64,000 nt of DNA, taken from positions 6,885,001-6,949,000 of the forward strand of contig NZ_JARUBN010000001.1 of the NCBI RefSeq assembly GCF_029626265.1, read 5' to 3'. Below are positions 37,565 through 45,032 of the stretch, piece by piece; position 1 is the first letter of the stretch; each line of letters begins with the position of its first letter. The position numbers and the translations under genes were made by a program. The notes beneath the pieces are model-generated. The model did not search any database, had not been told where the DNA came from, and saw only the letters and a program-made list of their open reading frames with translations. Origin of the DNA: Micromonospora sp. WMMD1102. Its GTDB lineage: Bacteria > Actinomycetota > Actinomycetes > Mycobacteriales > Micromonosporaceae.

Positions 37565-38286
37565 CCTCAACCCCTTGAGGACTCAACCCCTTGAGTCCCC
37601 GGAGAACCCGCCTCAGACGGTCGCCAAGGACCGGGAGACGGCATCTCCCCCGGCATCAACCCCCTTGACTTCTCAACCCCTTGAGAGTCGACAGAGCGTG
37701 ACCGAGAAGGCGGCCGGAACCCGGCGGGGGAAGAAGCCGAACCCGCTGCTCGACCCGCCGATCCTGATGACCGCGATCATGCTCCTGGCCGTGCTGGAGA
37801 TGGCGCTGTGGGCCGGCGTCGGCTGGCTGTGGTGGGCGGTCATCAACGCGGTGGCGGCCGTGATCGTGTTCGCGGCCCTGTTGGCGTGGCGCCGTCGCGG
37901 GAAGGGCGGTCTTCTCGATCGTCTCCTCGGTACGTCACGTCGGCCGGGTGCGTCATCCCGGTCTGGTGCGTCACCCAAGGGCGCGTCATCGAAGAAGCCG
38001 GGCGGTGCGTCACGGAACCCGCTGAGTCGCCTCCTGAACCCCAAGGGTGCGTCACGTCCGCGCGGTGACGGATCGGGGAAGAAGCCGGGTCTGCTTGACG
38101 CACTGCGGGGCAAGCGGCCGGGTGCGTCACGAAAGCCGGCCGGGTCCGGTGATGCGTCACGGCGGAAGCCGGGCGGGTCGGGTGACGCATCGGGGACGCG
38201 TCCGAAGAAGTCGAAGCTGTGGCCGTTCGGTGGCAAGAACCGGCCGGGCAAGTCGGGCGGGTCGAAGCCGTCGGGTGACGCGTCAC
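37129..38286. repeat. Array of TGACGC/GCGTCA motifs, candidate translocase recognition locus
   Basis: I count 21 TGACGC or GCGTCA hexamers between 37129 and 38286, where random sequence at about 70% G+C would give roughly one. The first cluster (37129-37365) includes the 12-bp palindrome GTGACGCGTCAC at 37211 and 37317. The second (37948-38160) has seven co-oriented GCGTCA copies, most as GGTGCGTCA, and another palindrome lies at 38275. The copies fall in different reading frames of two genes, so they are not a by-product of one peptide repeat. Confidence 0.8.
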
Positions 38287-38963
38287 GGTCGGGGAGTTCT
38301 CCATCCGGCAACCGGAAAGGGCCGGGCCGGAAGAAGAAGCCGGGCTTCTGGGATGACCTCCGCAAGGGATTCAACGACAAGCGGACCGAGGACAAGAAAC
38401 GCGACGGAAAGCGCGACGAGAGCAAGAAGGAAAGGCCGGAGAAGGCGACCAACCCAACCCCCGCCGATCCGGAACAGGTGTCGGACAAGCCCGCACCGAA
38501 ACAGCACAACGAGAAGCGGGCCGCACCGGCGCCGCAGCGAGGAAAGGAGACACCCATGGGAGTTCGACACGAGGACGACGCCAGCCTTCAGAGGTGGGGC
38601 CGGAACCTGCGGTCCGTTGCCCCGTCGATCGACGAGCTGGCGACGACGGCCCGGCAGCAGGGCGACATCGTGGAGGCCATCGCTACCGGGATGAAGCGGC
38701 TCGCCGACCAGGGCGAGAACGACCTTCCGGCGAGCAAGGCGCTGACGTCGGAGGCCGAGGTGATCGCGGCCGAGCTGCGGAAGATCCGCGAGGAGGACGA
38801 CGATCGGGCGAACCGGCTGCGGGCGTTGGCGGCCCGGTCGGAGGCGCTGGCGGCCCGGTACGGCCAGGAACACGAGGTCGATGAGGCGCGGCTGGCCGGT
38901 GAGCGTGGCGGCCGGGCGCGGGAGAAGCGGGCCGACGTTTCGGCGGCCGAGCAGGACACCTGA
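37557..38963 (+). CDS. Spd-like membrane protein with basic low-complexity region
   Basis: A GTG at 37557 preceded by GGGAGG gives 468 residues and overlaps the gene before by 8 bp. Two hydrophobic helices lie at about 64-105 (LMTAIMLLAVLEMALWAGVG and WAVINAVAAVIVFAALLAW). A long Lys/Arg/Gly/Ser-rich basic stretch (about 110-270) follows, then a charged helical C-terminus with coiled-coil character (EAEVIAAELRKIREEDDDRA). The layout, helices then basic region, recalls SpdB-type spread proteins of Streptomyces conjugative elements, which bind DNA and partner TraB. That assignment is by architecture only. Confidence 0.65.
   Translation: MRNLNPLRTQPLESPENPPQTVAKDRETASPPASTPLTSQPLESRQSVTEKAAGTRRGKKPNPLLDPPILMTAIMLLAVLEMALWAGVGWLWWAVINAVAAVIVFAALLAWRRRGKGGLLDRLLGTSRRPGASSRSGASPKGASSKKPGGASRNPLSRLLNPKGASRPRGDGSGKKPGLLDALRGKRPGASRKPAGSGDASRRKPGGSGDASGTRPKKSKLWPFGGKNRPGKSGGSKPSGDASRSGSSPSGNRKGPGRKKKPGFWDDLRKGFNDKRTEDKKRDGKRDESKKERPEKATNPTPADPEQVSDKPAPKQHNEKRAAPAPQRGKETPMGVRHEDDASLQRWGRNLRSVAPSIDELATTARQQGDIVEAIATGMKRLADQGENDLPASKALTSEAEVIAAELRKIREEDDDRANRLRALAARSEALAARYGQEHEVDEARLAGERGGRAREKRADVSAAEQDT
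37566..37685. repeat. Three perfect CTCAACCCCTTGAG repeats plus one variant
   Basis: The 14-bp unit CTCAACCCCTTGAG occurs at 37566-37579, 37582-37595 and 37672-37685, with a variant TCAACCCCCTTGA at 37656-37668. Each unit has inverted arms CTCAA and TTGAG around CCCC. They lie inside the first codons of the Spd-like gene and look like binding sites for a regulator of this operon or for a replication protein. Confidence 0.75.
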
Positions 38964-38970
38964 CCTGTCC

Positions 38971-39006
38971 GGGGTGTCCCGTGGTGTACACGCTGCGGGG
39001 CACCCC
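38971..39006. terminator. Hairpin between Spd-like and translocase genes
   Basis: GGGGTGTCCCG (38971-38981) pairs with CGGGGCACCCC (38996-39006), 11 bp with one G-U pair, around a loop holding the palindrome GTGTACAC (38984-38991). There is no T-run. It could attenuate transcription into the translocase gene or be an operator. Confidence 0.5.
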
Positions 39007-39041
39007 TGCCGGGTTCGTGGCCAGGAAGTGAAGGGGGTTGG

Positions 39042-41192
39042 GTGATGCGGAGTCGAAGCGGCGCGGTGTGGGTGCCGATGTGGATGCTGTTGGCGGTGCT
39101 GCTGGTGGTGGCGATCCGGCTCGGGTTCGCCCCGGTCGAGTGGTGGATTTCGCTGGTTGCCGGTCCGGTGATCGGTGTGCCGGCGGCGGTGGTGGTGTCG
39201 TTCGCGACGGACAAGCCGTGGGCGTCCGTTCACCGGTCTGCCGTGGTGCTGGCCGGGTCGGTGTGGGTGGCGTTCGTGGCGAAGACGGGTGCGGTGCAGT
39301 GGGCGGCCGTCAGCCTCGGCGCCGTGGGTGCGTTGTTCGCGGCGCTTGAGTTCGCGGTCGCCCGGAACCGGGTGATCGTGGAGACGATCCCGAACCTGCC
39401 GGACGTCGACCGGCGGCCGTCGGCGGTCCGGGAGTGGGAGGCGATGCTTCAGCGTCTCACCAAGACGAGGAAGAAGAGGGGTGAGGCCGAGGAAGACTGG
39501 GAGTGGTCCCAGCTCCGGGTCTCCGCCGTGACGCCGTGGCCGGACCGGACCGCCGGGGAGCAGGTGCACCTTGATCTGCCGGAGGGAATGACGGTCAAGG
39601 ATCTGGCAGGGCAGACCGACAAGATCGCAGGCGCCCGACGTCTTCCCGCCGGCTGCGTCGTCCGCGTGTTGGACGGGCCGCACCAGGGCGCGGCGATCCT
39701 CGACGTGATGCTCCGGGACTGCCTCGCCGGTGACGGCCGGCGGATCTCGGAGCCAACCGACAAGGTGTCGATCTATGACGAGTTCGACATCGCGACGACC
39801 GCCCGGGGCGAGAAGCTGGACGTGTCGCTGCGGGAAGACTCGATGGTGGTCGGCGGCACCACCGGGTCGGGCAAGACGACGTTCCTACACCGGGTCATCA
39901 TGCGGATGGCCCGCTGTGTGGATGCCCTGATCTGGATCGTTGACCCGAACGGCGGCGGTGTCGCCGCCCCGTGGATCGGCCCGTGGGCGCGCGGCGAGGC
40001 GTCGAAGCCGACGGTTGACTGGGTGGCGGAGGACGAGTACGAGGCTGCTGCCCTGGTCGCTGTCGCTACCGCGATCGTGAAGGACCGGAAGACGAGCCCC
40101 GAGGCCACGGCTCGGATGCGGGCGGCGAACACGACCGTTCTTCCGGTCGACGCGAAACTCCCTCTGATCCTGGTAATCACCGACGAGGGCGGTGAGCTGC
40201 GGCAGATGGCCGGACTGATTTCCAAGATCGTGGATGAGGGTATCGCCCGGCTGGCGCAGATCGGCCGAGCCCAGGGCGGCCGGGTCATCATGTCGGTGCT
40301 GCGCGGCACCGGGGACCTGCTCGGGAAAGGGCTGCGCACCGTCGCTTCACTGCGGTTGTGTCTCCGCATGGACGAGGAGGACGAGTACACGTACGTCCTC
40401 GGGGTGAACCCGGGCCGTGCCCGGCTGCTGCACATGGGGTCGGCGTACGTGTACCGGACGAAGGTCGACTACCGGCCGGTTCTGGCCCGGACGGTGGACG
40501 TCGACATCGCCAGCATCGAGCGGCACGCCATCGCAACCGCGCACCTGCGCCCGGACCTCGACGACCGGGGCAAGCGGGTGGCGGCCGGGGTTCGGGTTCA
40601 GGATGTGCTCGGTGGTCGGGATGCCGACGGCTTCCCCGAACTGCGGCGACACCCGGTGTTCCGGGACCTTCGGGATGGGCTGGTGTACGCGAACCGGTGG
40701 AAGCGGAAGGCGGCGATGCTGGCCGAACTGCGCGGCGAAGAAGTGCCGGAGGATGACCGGCCGGCGGAGCCGCCCGCGTTGGAGCGGCCGACGGTGGCGC
40801 CGATCGGCAGCGCGACGGAGCGGTTCCTGATCGGTACCGGGGTGACGTTGGAGCGGCAGCGTGCGCGGGCCGAGGTGACGTCAGGCGTCCAGGATCGGGC
40901 ACCCGACAGTGGCATGGACGCGGAGGCGGAGCGGCTGCTGTCCGAGGCTCACCTGAAGCTGGACGGCGTACCGGGTGATCGCAGCAAGCCGGAGAACGCC
41001 CGCGAGTGGATCGAGCTGGTGTTGCGGGACGGGTACCCGGACATGATGACCGCCGCCCAGGTCCACGCGCAGATGGGCGAGCAGGGTGTCGAGGTGTCGT
41101 ACCAGCGGGTTTATGACCTGCTGAAGTCGATGGCGAAGGCCGGCGGCAAGGTGCGGCAGGAAGGGAACAGGTACGAGCTGGTCCGCGAGTAG
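39042..41192 (+). CDS. FtsK/SpoIIIE (TraB)-type DNA translocase
   Basis: A 716-residue protein. The N-terminus has about four transmembrane helices (residues 8-110). The motor has Walker A GTTGSGKTT with Lys278 and Walker B LILVITDEGG with Asp381-Glu382, and shows the FtsK-like segment VIMSVLRGTGDLLGKGLRTV. A C-terminal winged helix (about 665-714, AAQVHAQMGEQGVEVSYQRV) resembles the DNA-recognition gamma domain of FtsK and TraB. TraB proteins of Streptomyces elements move double-stranded DNA between hyphae after recognising 8-bp repeats. It follows two Spd-like genes. ATG 39045 is an alternative start. Confidence 0.85.
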   Translation: MMRSRSGAVWVPMWMLLAVLLVVAIRLGFAPVEWWISLVAGPVIGVPAAVVVSFATDKPWASVHRSAVVLAGSVWVAFVAKTGAVQWAAVSLGAVGALFAALEFAVARNRVIVETIPNLPDVDRRPSAVREWEAMLQRLTKTRKKRGEAEEDWEWSQLRVSAVTPWPDRTAGEQVHLDLPEGMTVKDLAGQTDKIAGARRLPAGCVVRVLDGPHQGAAILDVMLRDCLAGDGRRISEPTDKVSIYDEFDIATTARGEKLDVSLREDSMVVGGTTGSGKTTFLHRVIMRMARCVDALIWIVDPNGGGVAAPWIGPWARGEASKPTVDWVAEDEYEAAALVAVATAIVKDRKTSPEATARMRAANTTVLPVDAKLPLILVITDEGGELRQMAGLISKIVDEGIARLAQIGRAQGGRVIMSVLRGTGDLLGKGLRTVASLRLCLRMDEEDEYTYVLGVNPGRARLLHMGSAYVYRTKVDYRPVLARTVDVDIASIERHAIATAHLRPDLDDRGKRVAAGVRVQDVLGGRDADGFPELRRHPVFRDLRDGLVYANRWKRKAAMLAELRGEEVPEDDRPAEPPALERPTVAPIGSATERFLIGTGVTLERQRARAEVTSGVQDRAPDSGMDAEAERLLSEAHLKLDGVPGDRSKPENAREWIELVLRDGYPDMMTAAQVHAQMGEQGVEVSYQRVYDLLKSMAKAGGKVRQEGNRYELVRE

Positions 41193-41205
41193 GCGGAAAC
41201 GAGAG

Positions 41206-41237
41206 GAACCCCCGGCCCGATGTGGGCGCGGGGGTTC
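41206..41237. terminator. Terminator hairpin between translocase and convergent small gene
   Basis: GAACCCCCG (41206-41214) pairs perfectly with CGGGGGTTC (41229-41237) around a 14-nt loop, followed by TTCC. It lies 14 bp after the translocase stop and before a convergent gene, so it can end transcripts from both sides. Confidence 0.75.
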
Positions 41238-41251
41238 TTCCGTGTCTGGGG

Positions 41252-41515
41252 TCAGCCGACGGCCTTGAGGAACCTTTCGACGGCGCTGCCCGGCTTCGGT
41301 ACGAACTTCGGCCGGGGCTGGTCGGCGGCCGGCTGGTCGGCGGCAGCAATCCGGGCGTTGGCGCGTACCGCGTCGGCGATGCCCTCCTCGACGGCGGCAC
41401 GAACCGCGTCCGGGTCGGCGCCGAGCCGGATCGCGGAGTCGGCGGCGTCTCGTGCGCGCCGGGTGTACCGGGCTGCGATGGCGTCGTCGCTGTCCATGTC
41501 TCCACCATCGCACAC
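41252..41515 (-). CDS. Small acidic phage hypothetical protein
   Basis: An 87-residue frame; the more likely start is the ATG at 41497 (MDSDDAIAARYTRRAR, 81 residues). Helical, Ala/Asp-rich, with a Pro/Lys-rich segment near the end. It is convergent with the translocase gene. No domain recognised. Confidence 0.5.
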   Translation of the reverse strand: MCDGGDMDSDDAIAARYTRRARDAADSAIRLGADPDAVRAAVEEGIADAVRANARIAAADQPAADQPRPKFVPKPGSAVERFLKAVG

Positions 41516-41584
41516 GGGTGCGACCTCGATCCAGTACCGACAGAGGGGTGGGAGCTAATCTCCCACCCCTCTACGCTTGGAGGT

Positions 41585-41797
41585 ATGACGGTGGTGTCAG
41601 TCCACGACGTCGCGGCCGAGATCCGGCGGCGGCTGCCCGGTGTCGACGAGCAGAAGCTTCACGCCCTGCTGTACTACTGCCAGGGTCACCACCTGGCGCA
41701 CACGGGCGAGCCGCTGTTCCGTGAGGAGATCGTCGCCGCGCCGGCCGACTTCTGGGACACCGACCGGGCGTCACTCCCGCCCGTCGTCGGCGGGTAG
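41585..41797 (+). CDS. Truncated SocA/Panacea-like (DUF4065) protein
   Basis: A 70-residue protein from ATG 41585. VHDVAAEIRRRLPGVDEQKL, then HALLYYCQGHHLAHTGEPLF, is the N-terminal helical part of the Panacea (SocA-like, DUF4065) antitoxin domain. Full-length members have about 150 residues or more; here the frame stops after PADFWDTDRASLPPVVGG. It may be a decayed toxin-antitoxin or phage-encoded counter-defence gene. The last 27 bp overlap the convergent gene. Confidence 0.6.
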   Translation: MTVVSVHDVAAEIRRRLPGVDEQKLHALLYYCQGHHLAHTGEPLFREEIVAAPADFWDTDRASLPPVVGG

Positions 41798-42004
41798 CCC
41801 GGTACGCCGCACCTGTTCCGCCTCGGCCGGGGTGCCGTAGCAGTGCCCATGCTGACAGCCGTCGGGGTCACCGCACGGGTTCCGGATCAACCGGCCCGGC
41901 TGATCCCGCACGATCCCGACCAGTTCAGTCGTCAGCCGGGACTCGTCCACGATCCGCTGCGCTTCCGCCGCCTGCTCCGGGGTGTGCCTTCGTGGCCTGG
42001 TCAT
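41771..42004 (-). CDS. Small phage hypothetical protein with Cys motif
   Basis: An ATG at 42004 overlaps the stop of the XRE regulator (ATGA), giving 77 residues starting MTRPRRHTPEQAAEAQRIVD. It has NPCGDPDGCQHGHCYG, a Cys/His cluster able to bind metal. It is coupled to the regulator gene and overlaps the convergent Panacea-like fragment. Confidence 0.6.
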   Translation of the reverse strand: MTRPRRHTPEQAAEAQRIVDESRLTTELVGIVRDQPGRLIRNPCGDPDGCQHGHCYGTPAEAEQVRRTGLPADDGRE

Positions 42005-43206
42005 GAGCCCAACGCTACCCACGGCCCGTCACCGGCCGCCGCGTACCCGCGCAGCTCGTCCAACTCGGCCGACCGGTACTGCGCCGGGACGGCCCGGAGC
42101 AGGTCCGCGACAGCGACGCCGACCGTACGAACCGGCGTCGGGAGCGCCCGGACGGCTGTCAGTGCGTAGGCGATCCCGTCGGCGACGTCACCCCGCCGGA
42201 CCAGCGACAGGCCGTAGTACACCTGGGCTTCGCGCCACCACACCGGCACCGACCGAAGGATCGGCTCCGCCGTCTGCCACGCCTCGTCCGCCGTCGTCGG
42301 GGTGCCGACCCGGGCTTCCAGGTAGTGAGCGAAACTCACAGTCCGCGCCGTCGGCCCGTCCGGTCCGCTGTCCGGCAGCCGCTCGGCGACGTCCAGCATC
42401 CCGCCCAACGCCCGCCTACCGCCGGCCAGGTCCTCGGCGAGGGCGTGCACGTGCACCAGCGCCGAATGCGCTTCCAGGGCGCCGAGAGATGGCCGGTTCG
42501 AGATCCCCAACGCACCGTTGGCCCGGTCGATCGTCTCCCGCAGCGTGTACCCCTCGAAGATGCCCCGCGAGGCGGTCCGGGCTCGGACGAACACCCGCGA
42601 CGGGGTGTCGCCGGACCGGTCGGCGAGCATCGCCGCCGTTCGGTACCAGCCGTGCGCCGACGTGACGTCGTTCTGGTTGCCGCACCACAGGCCGTACAAC
42701 TGGGTGAGGAGTCCGGCCGCCCGCAGCAGCTCCGGCGTCGCACCCCTGGTGATGATCTGCTGCTGCGCTATCGCCATCTGACCGGCGAGCGCCACCCCGT
42801 ACGACGGGGACGGGTCGACGACGAGGCGCCGGGAGTAGTCGGCGACGACCTGGCCCCAGTCTTCGACGTTTCCGGACGCGTCGAGCAAACCCTGTCGGAT
42901 GAGTTCGGCGACGACGGTCGCCCCGGCGATCCCGACGGTTCCGGTCGCTGCGGTCAGGGTGGTCAGGAGTGCGCGTCGTCTCATGGCCTGGTCCTCTCCG
43001 TCGAGTGCGATGAGGACCGTGAGCAGCGGCGTTGTCCCCAACGCTCGGTCGCATGCTGCGGCGAACTCGGGTAACGGTCGCCGCTCCCCAGTCTCTACAT
43101 AGCTGATCTGCGACGTGCTGTAGTGGGTGCGGGCGGAGAGTGCGCGCAGGCTGACGCCTGCGGCCTCTCGTAGTGATTGCAGCACCTCTCCGAAGCTGTC
43201 ACCCAT
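42001..43206 (-). CDS. XRE family transcriptional regulator
   Basis: The ATG at 43206 gives 401 residues; the frame continues upstream without family resemblance. The N-terminal helix-turn-helix (about 4-60: FGEVLQSLREAAGVSLRALS, then HYSTSQISYVETGERRPLP) is followed by a hydrophobic stretch at about 75-100 and a long helical, TPR-like region. Actinobacterial regulators of this build are widespread and their ligands are unknown. It lies between the two arms, divergent from the next plus-strand genes, so it is a candidate lysis-lysogeny or transfer regulator. Confidence 0.85.
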   Translation of the reverse strand: MGDSFGEVLQSLREAAGVSLRALSARTHYSTSQISYVETGERRPLPEFAAACDRALGTTPLLTVLIALDGEDQAMRRRALLTTLTAATGTVGIAGATVVAELIRQGLLDASGNVEDWGQVVADYSRRLVVDPSPSYGVALAGQMAIAQQQIITRGATPELLRAAGLLTQLYGLWCGNQNDVTSAHGWYRTAAMLADRSGDTPSRVFVRARTASRGIFEGYTLRETIDRANGALGISNRPSLGALEAHSALVHVHALAEDLAGGRRALGGMLDVAERLPDSGPDGPTARTVSFAHYLEARVGTPTTADEAWQTAEPILRSVPVWWREAQVYYGLSLVRRGDVADGIAYALTAVRALPTPVRTVGVAVADLLRAVPAQYRSAELDELRGYAAAGDGPWVALGS

Positions 43207-43438
43207 GGTGCGGCCCTGTCTGTGGACGGTTGTGGACGCGGGGTGGCTCCCTACGCACGGTAAGTGCGTGAAGGCTGTTGGGCAAGGATGCGGGATCGTT
43301 CTCCCCCGGACAGGCCCGTATCCGGGTGGCGCTCCGTCCCCCGTGCGGGGTGCCACCCACCCCTAGCGGGTGCGGCGGCCGGTCGGCACGGCAGAGGGCA
43401 TCGGCCGTCGCACCTCCCCCGACTGGCAGGGAGGGACG

Positions 43439-43816
43439 ATGGGCGCGTTCGACAGGTGGCGGCCCGGTGACAACCGGCCCAACCGGGTCTTCGACCGGGG
43501 CCAGGTCGAGCAGAACGCGGAAGCGGACCGCGCCCGGCAGCGCGCTTTGGACGTGGCCCGGCTGCGCCGGGTGTGGCCCGGCCTGGTCGTCGACCTGGAA
43601 CCGGCGGACTGGCTGAGCAAGACGGCACCCGGCTTCGACCGGCGGGTGCAACTGGTGGTGGCGAAGGTCCACGAGCCGGTCGAGTACCGGCAGGGGGTCG
43701 GCTGGGCGCATGTGTGGGGTCACACCGTCCGCTGCGGCGCCCGCCCGGATCATGCCCCGTGCGTGGATGTGCTGGCCCGGCTCGACGCCCTGGTTGACGC
43801 ATTGGATCGGCAGTGA
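43439..43816 (+). CDS. Phage hypothetical protein
   Basis: GGGAGGG just upstream fixes the ATG at 43439; 125 residues. It starts MGAFDRWRPGDNRPNRVFDR and has a helical middle and two Cys near the C-terminus (VRCGARPDHAPC). Small proteins of this type are common beside XRE regulators in actinobacteria. Unknown function. Confidence 0.65.
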   Translation: MGAFDRWRPGDNRPNRVFDRGQVEQNAEADRARQRALDVARLRRVWPGLVVDLEPADWLSKTAPGFDRRVQLVVAKVHEPVEYRQGVGWAHVWGHTVRCGARPDHAPCVDVLARLDALVDALDRQ

Positions 43817-43986
43817 GCGCCGACCCGGAGCAGGTGCGGGCGGTGCTGCGGCGGGCGTACGCGTTGAAGCGCAGCCTGCCTGCGGGGTCGCTGGCCCGGC
43901 TGCTGATCGATGCTCTTGACCGGCAGTACGGCCCGCTGGCGCATCCCGAGCAGGAAGGGGCGGACGGTGACGTCGATGTTCGATAG
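43813..43986 (+). CDS. Small phage hypothetical protein
   Basis: A GTG at 43813 overlaps the preceding stop (GTGA) and gives 57 residues: VSADPEQVRAVLRRAYALKR, then a second helix SLARLLIDALDRQYG. The following gene begins 20 bp before its stop. It is too short for confident family assignment, but overlap spacing supports it. Confidence 0.5.
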   Translation: MSADPEQVRAVLRRAYALKRSLPAGSLARLLIDALDRQYGPLAHPEQEGADGDVDVR

Positions 43987-44245
43987 CTGGTCGACGACGT
44001 TGGAGGATCTGACGGCCCGCCGATTCCTCCACATGCACCGCAACGGCGCCCGCTGTTGGCAGTGCGACGACGACGGCCGCTGCCGGTACCTGACATGGGC
44101 TGTCGGCTACTTCGCCCGGATTGGTGATCCGGTGCCGGGGCAGGCTGCGGAGATCCTGGCCCGTGCCTGCCACCCGGAGCAGGTGTCGCCGGCCGAGCTG
44201 CGGCAGGTGGCGCAGACGTTGCGGGGGCGGGTCGGCCGTGACTGA
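43967..44245 (+). CDS. Small phage protein with Cys motif
   Basis: A GTG at 43967 (or ATG 43976) after AAGGGG gives 92 residues. It contains ARCWQCDDDGRCRYLTWA, a CxxC plus third Cys, and a helical C-terminus with HPEQVSPAELRQVAQTLR. It overlaps both neighbours. The Cys set suggests metal binding. Confidence 0.6.
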   Translation: MTSMFDSWSTTLEDLTARRFLHMHRNGARCWQCDDDGRCRYLTWAVGYFARIGDPVPGQAAEILARACHPEQVSPAELRQVAQTLRGRVGRD

Positions 44246-44453
44246 CACGACGATCTGTATGCCGTGCCGTCTCGGTGTCCGGCCGGCGTTGGCGAGCGAC
44301 ACGCCGCACGGCTGCCCGGGGTCGGTGATCATCGGTGAGGGTGCCGGGGTGGTGACCCTGCTGTGCGAGTGTCGGGTGTGCTGGCCGGATGGTCCGCCGC
44401 CGGCACCGCCGCCGCTGCGCCTCGGCCCTGGTGACGGGTCGCCGCTCGAGTAG
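44238..44453 (+). CDS. Small Cys-rich phage protein
   Basis: A GTG at 44238 overlaps the gene before and gives 71 residues. It carries CMPCRLG and CECRVCWPDG, two CxxC-like pairs, a likely zinc-binding knuckle. The tail is Pro-rich. No known family. Confidence 0.55.
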   Translation: MTDTTICMPCRLGVRPALASDTPHGCPGSVIIGEGAGVVTLLCECRVCWPDGPPPAPPPLRLGPGDGSPLE

Positions 44454-44529
44454 CCGATTTGAAGTGTCGTCCCCGCGACTTGAACGGCGGGGGCGAGAAT
44501 TCAAGTCCGGGTCAGGAAGGGGAGGCGGG

Positions 44530-44682
44530 ATGCCGAGGCGGCCGACGGTGAAGACGTGCGAGCGGTGCGGCGCCGGATACATGGGCCGGCACACCCGGGC
44601 CTCGTGTGACTGGTACCGGAGCATCCCACCGGATGGTGTCGAACCGGCACCGGCCAAGCCCGGCGAGGATTCCCCCAACTGA
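44530..44682 (+). CDS. Small zinc-ribbon-like phage protein
   Basis: GGAGG at 44521 precedes ATG 44530; 50 residues. It has KTCERCGAGYMGRHTRASC, a CxxC with a further Cys, in a basic N-terminal half. It is the last gene before the central terminator. Confidence 0.6.
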   Translation: MPRRPTVKTCERCGAGYMGRHTRASCDWYRSIPPDGVEPAPAKPGEDSPN

Positions 44683-44712
44683 GTTGATCGTGGGTTGTGT
44701 GGGAACACAAAA

Positions 44713-44749
44713 GAGCGGCCCGCCCCGGGGGTCTTGGGGCGGGCCGCTT
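44713..44749. terminator. Strong rho-independent-type terminator at end of left arm
   Basis: GCGGCCCGCCCC (44715-44726) pairs perfectly with GGGGCGGGCCGC (44736-44747), extended by A-T on the outside, with a 9-nt loop and CTTCTT after. It sits between the last plus-strand Cys-rich gene and the start of the lysis region. Confidence 0.85.
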
Positions 44750-44893
44750 CTTGGGGATCTTCCTGGCTGGGGAGTCAGGAACGCGTCAGATCGAGGACGA
44801 CGACAACCAGTGAAAGTGTCTCACAGGTGACATCTACCGTCACGCATGAGACAGCCGGTGGCTTGTTGCGCGCGGACGGTACGGTCATCGGCT

Positions 44894-45028
44894 GTGAGCA
44901 AAGTTCGCTGGAACTTCCGCCTTGGGCCTCTCCAGTTCACATCCCCGGTGACCCTAAGCGCCGTACTGATCTTCTTCGGCGTGCTCTCCATCTTCTGCTG
45001 CTGCGGCATCCTGAACACGCCGGAGTGA
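44894..45028 (+). CDS. Very small membrane protein
   Basis: A GTG at 44894 gives 44 residues: VSKVRWNFRLGPLQFTSPVT followed by a strong hydrophobic helix (LSAVLIFFGVLSIFCCCGIL). A single-pass peptide next to convergent lysis genes, possibly an antiholin-like or accessory membrane protein; this is a guess from position and hydrophobicity. Confidence 0.5.
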   Translation: MSKVRWNFRLGPLQFTSPVTLSAVLIFFGVLSIFCCCGILNTPE

Positions 45029-45032
45029 CCGG

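Noticed and set aside
37100..38300. CRISPR array suggested by the repeated TGACGC words
   Set aside because: Repeats are only 6-12 bp, irregularly spaced and lie inside coding sequence; no spacer-repeat structure or cas genes.
44457..44520. tRNA-like stretch with a TTCAAGTCC T-arm resemblance and ACTTGAA/TTCAAGT arms
   Set aside because: No acceptor stem, D-arm or anticodon arm can be drawn; only a 7-bp inverted repeat remains.
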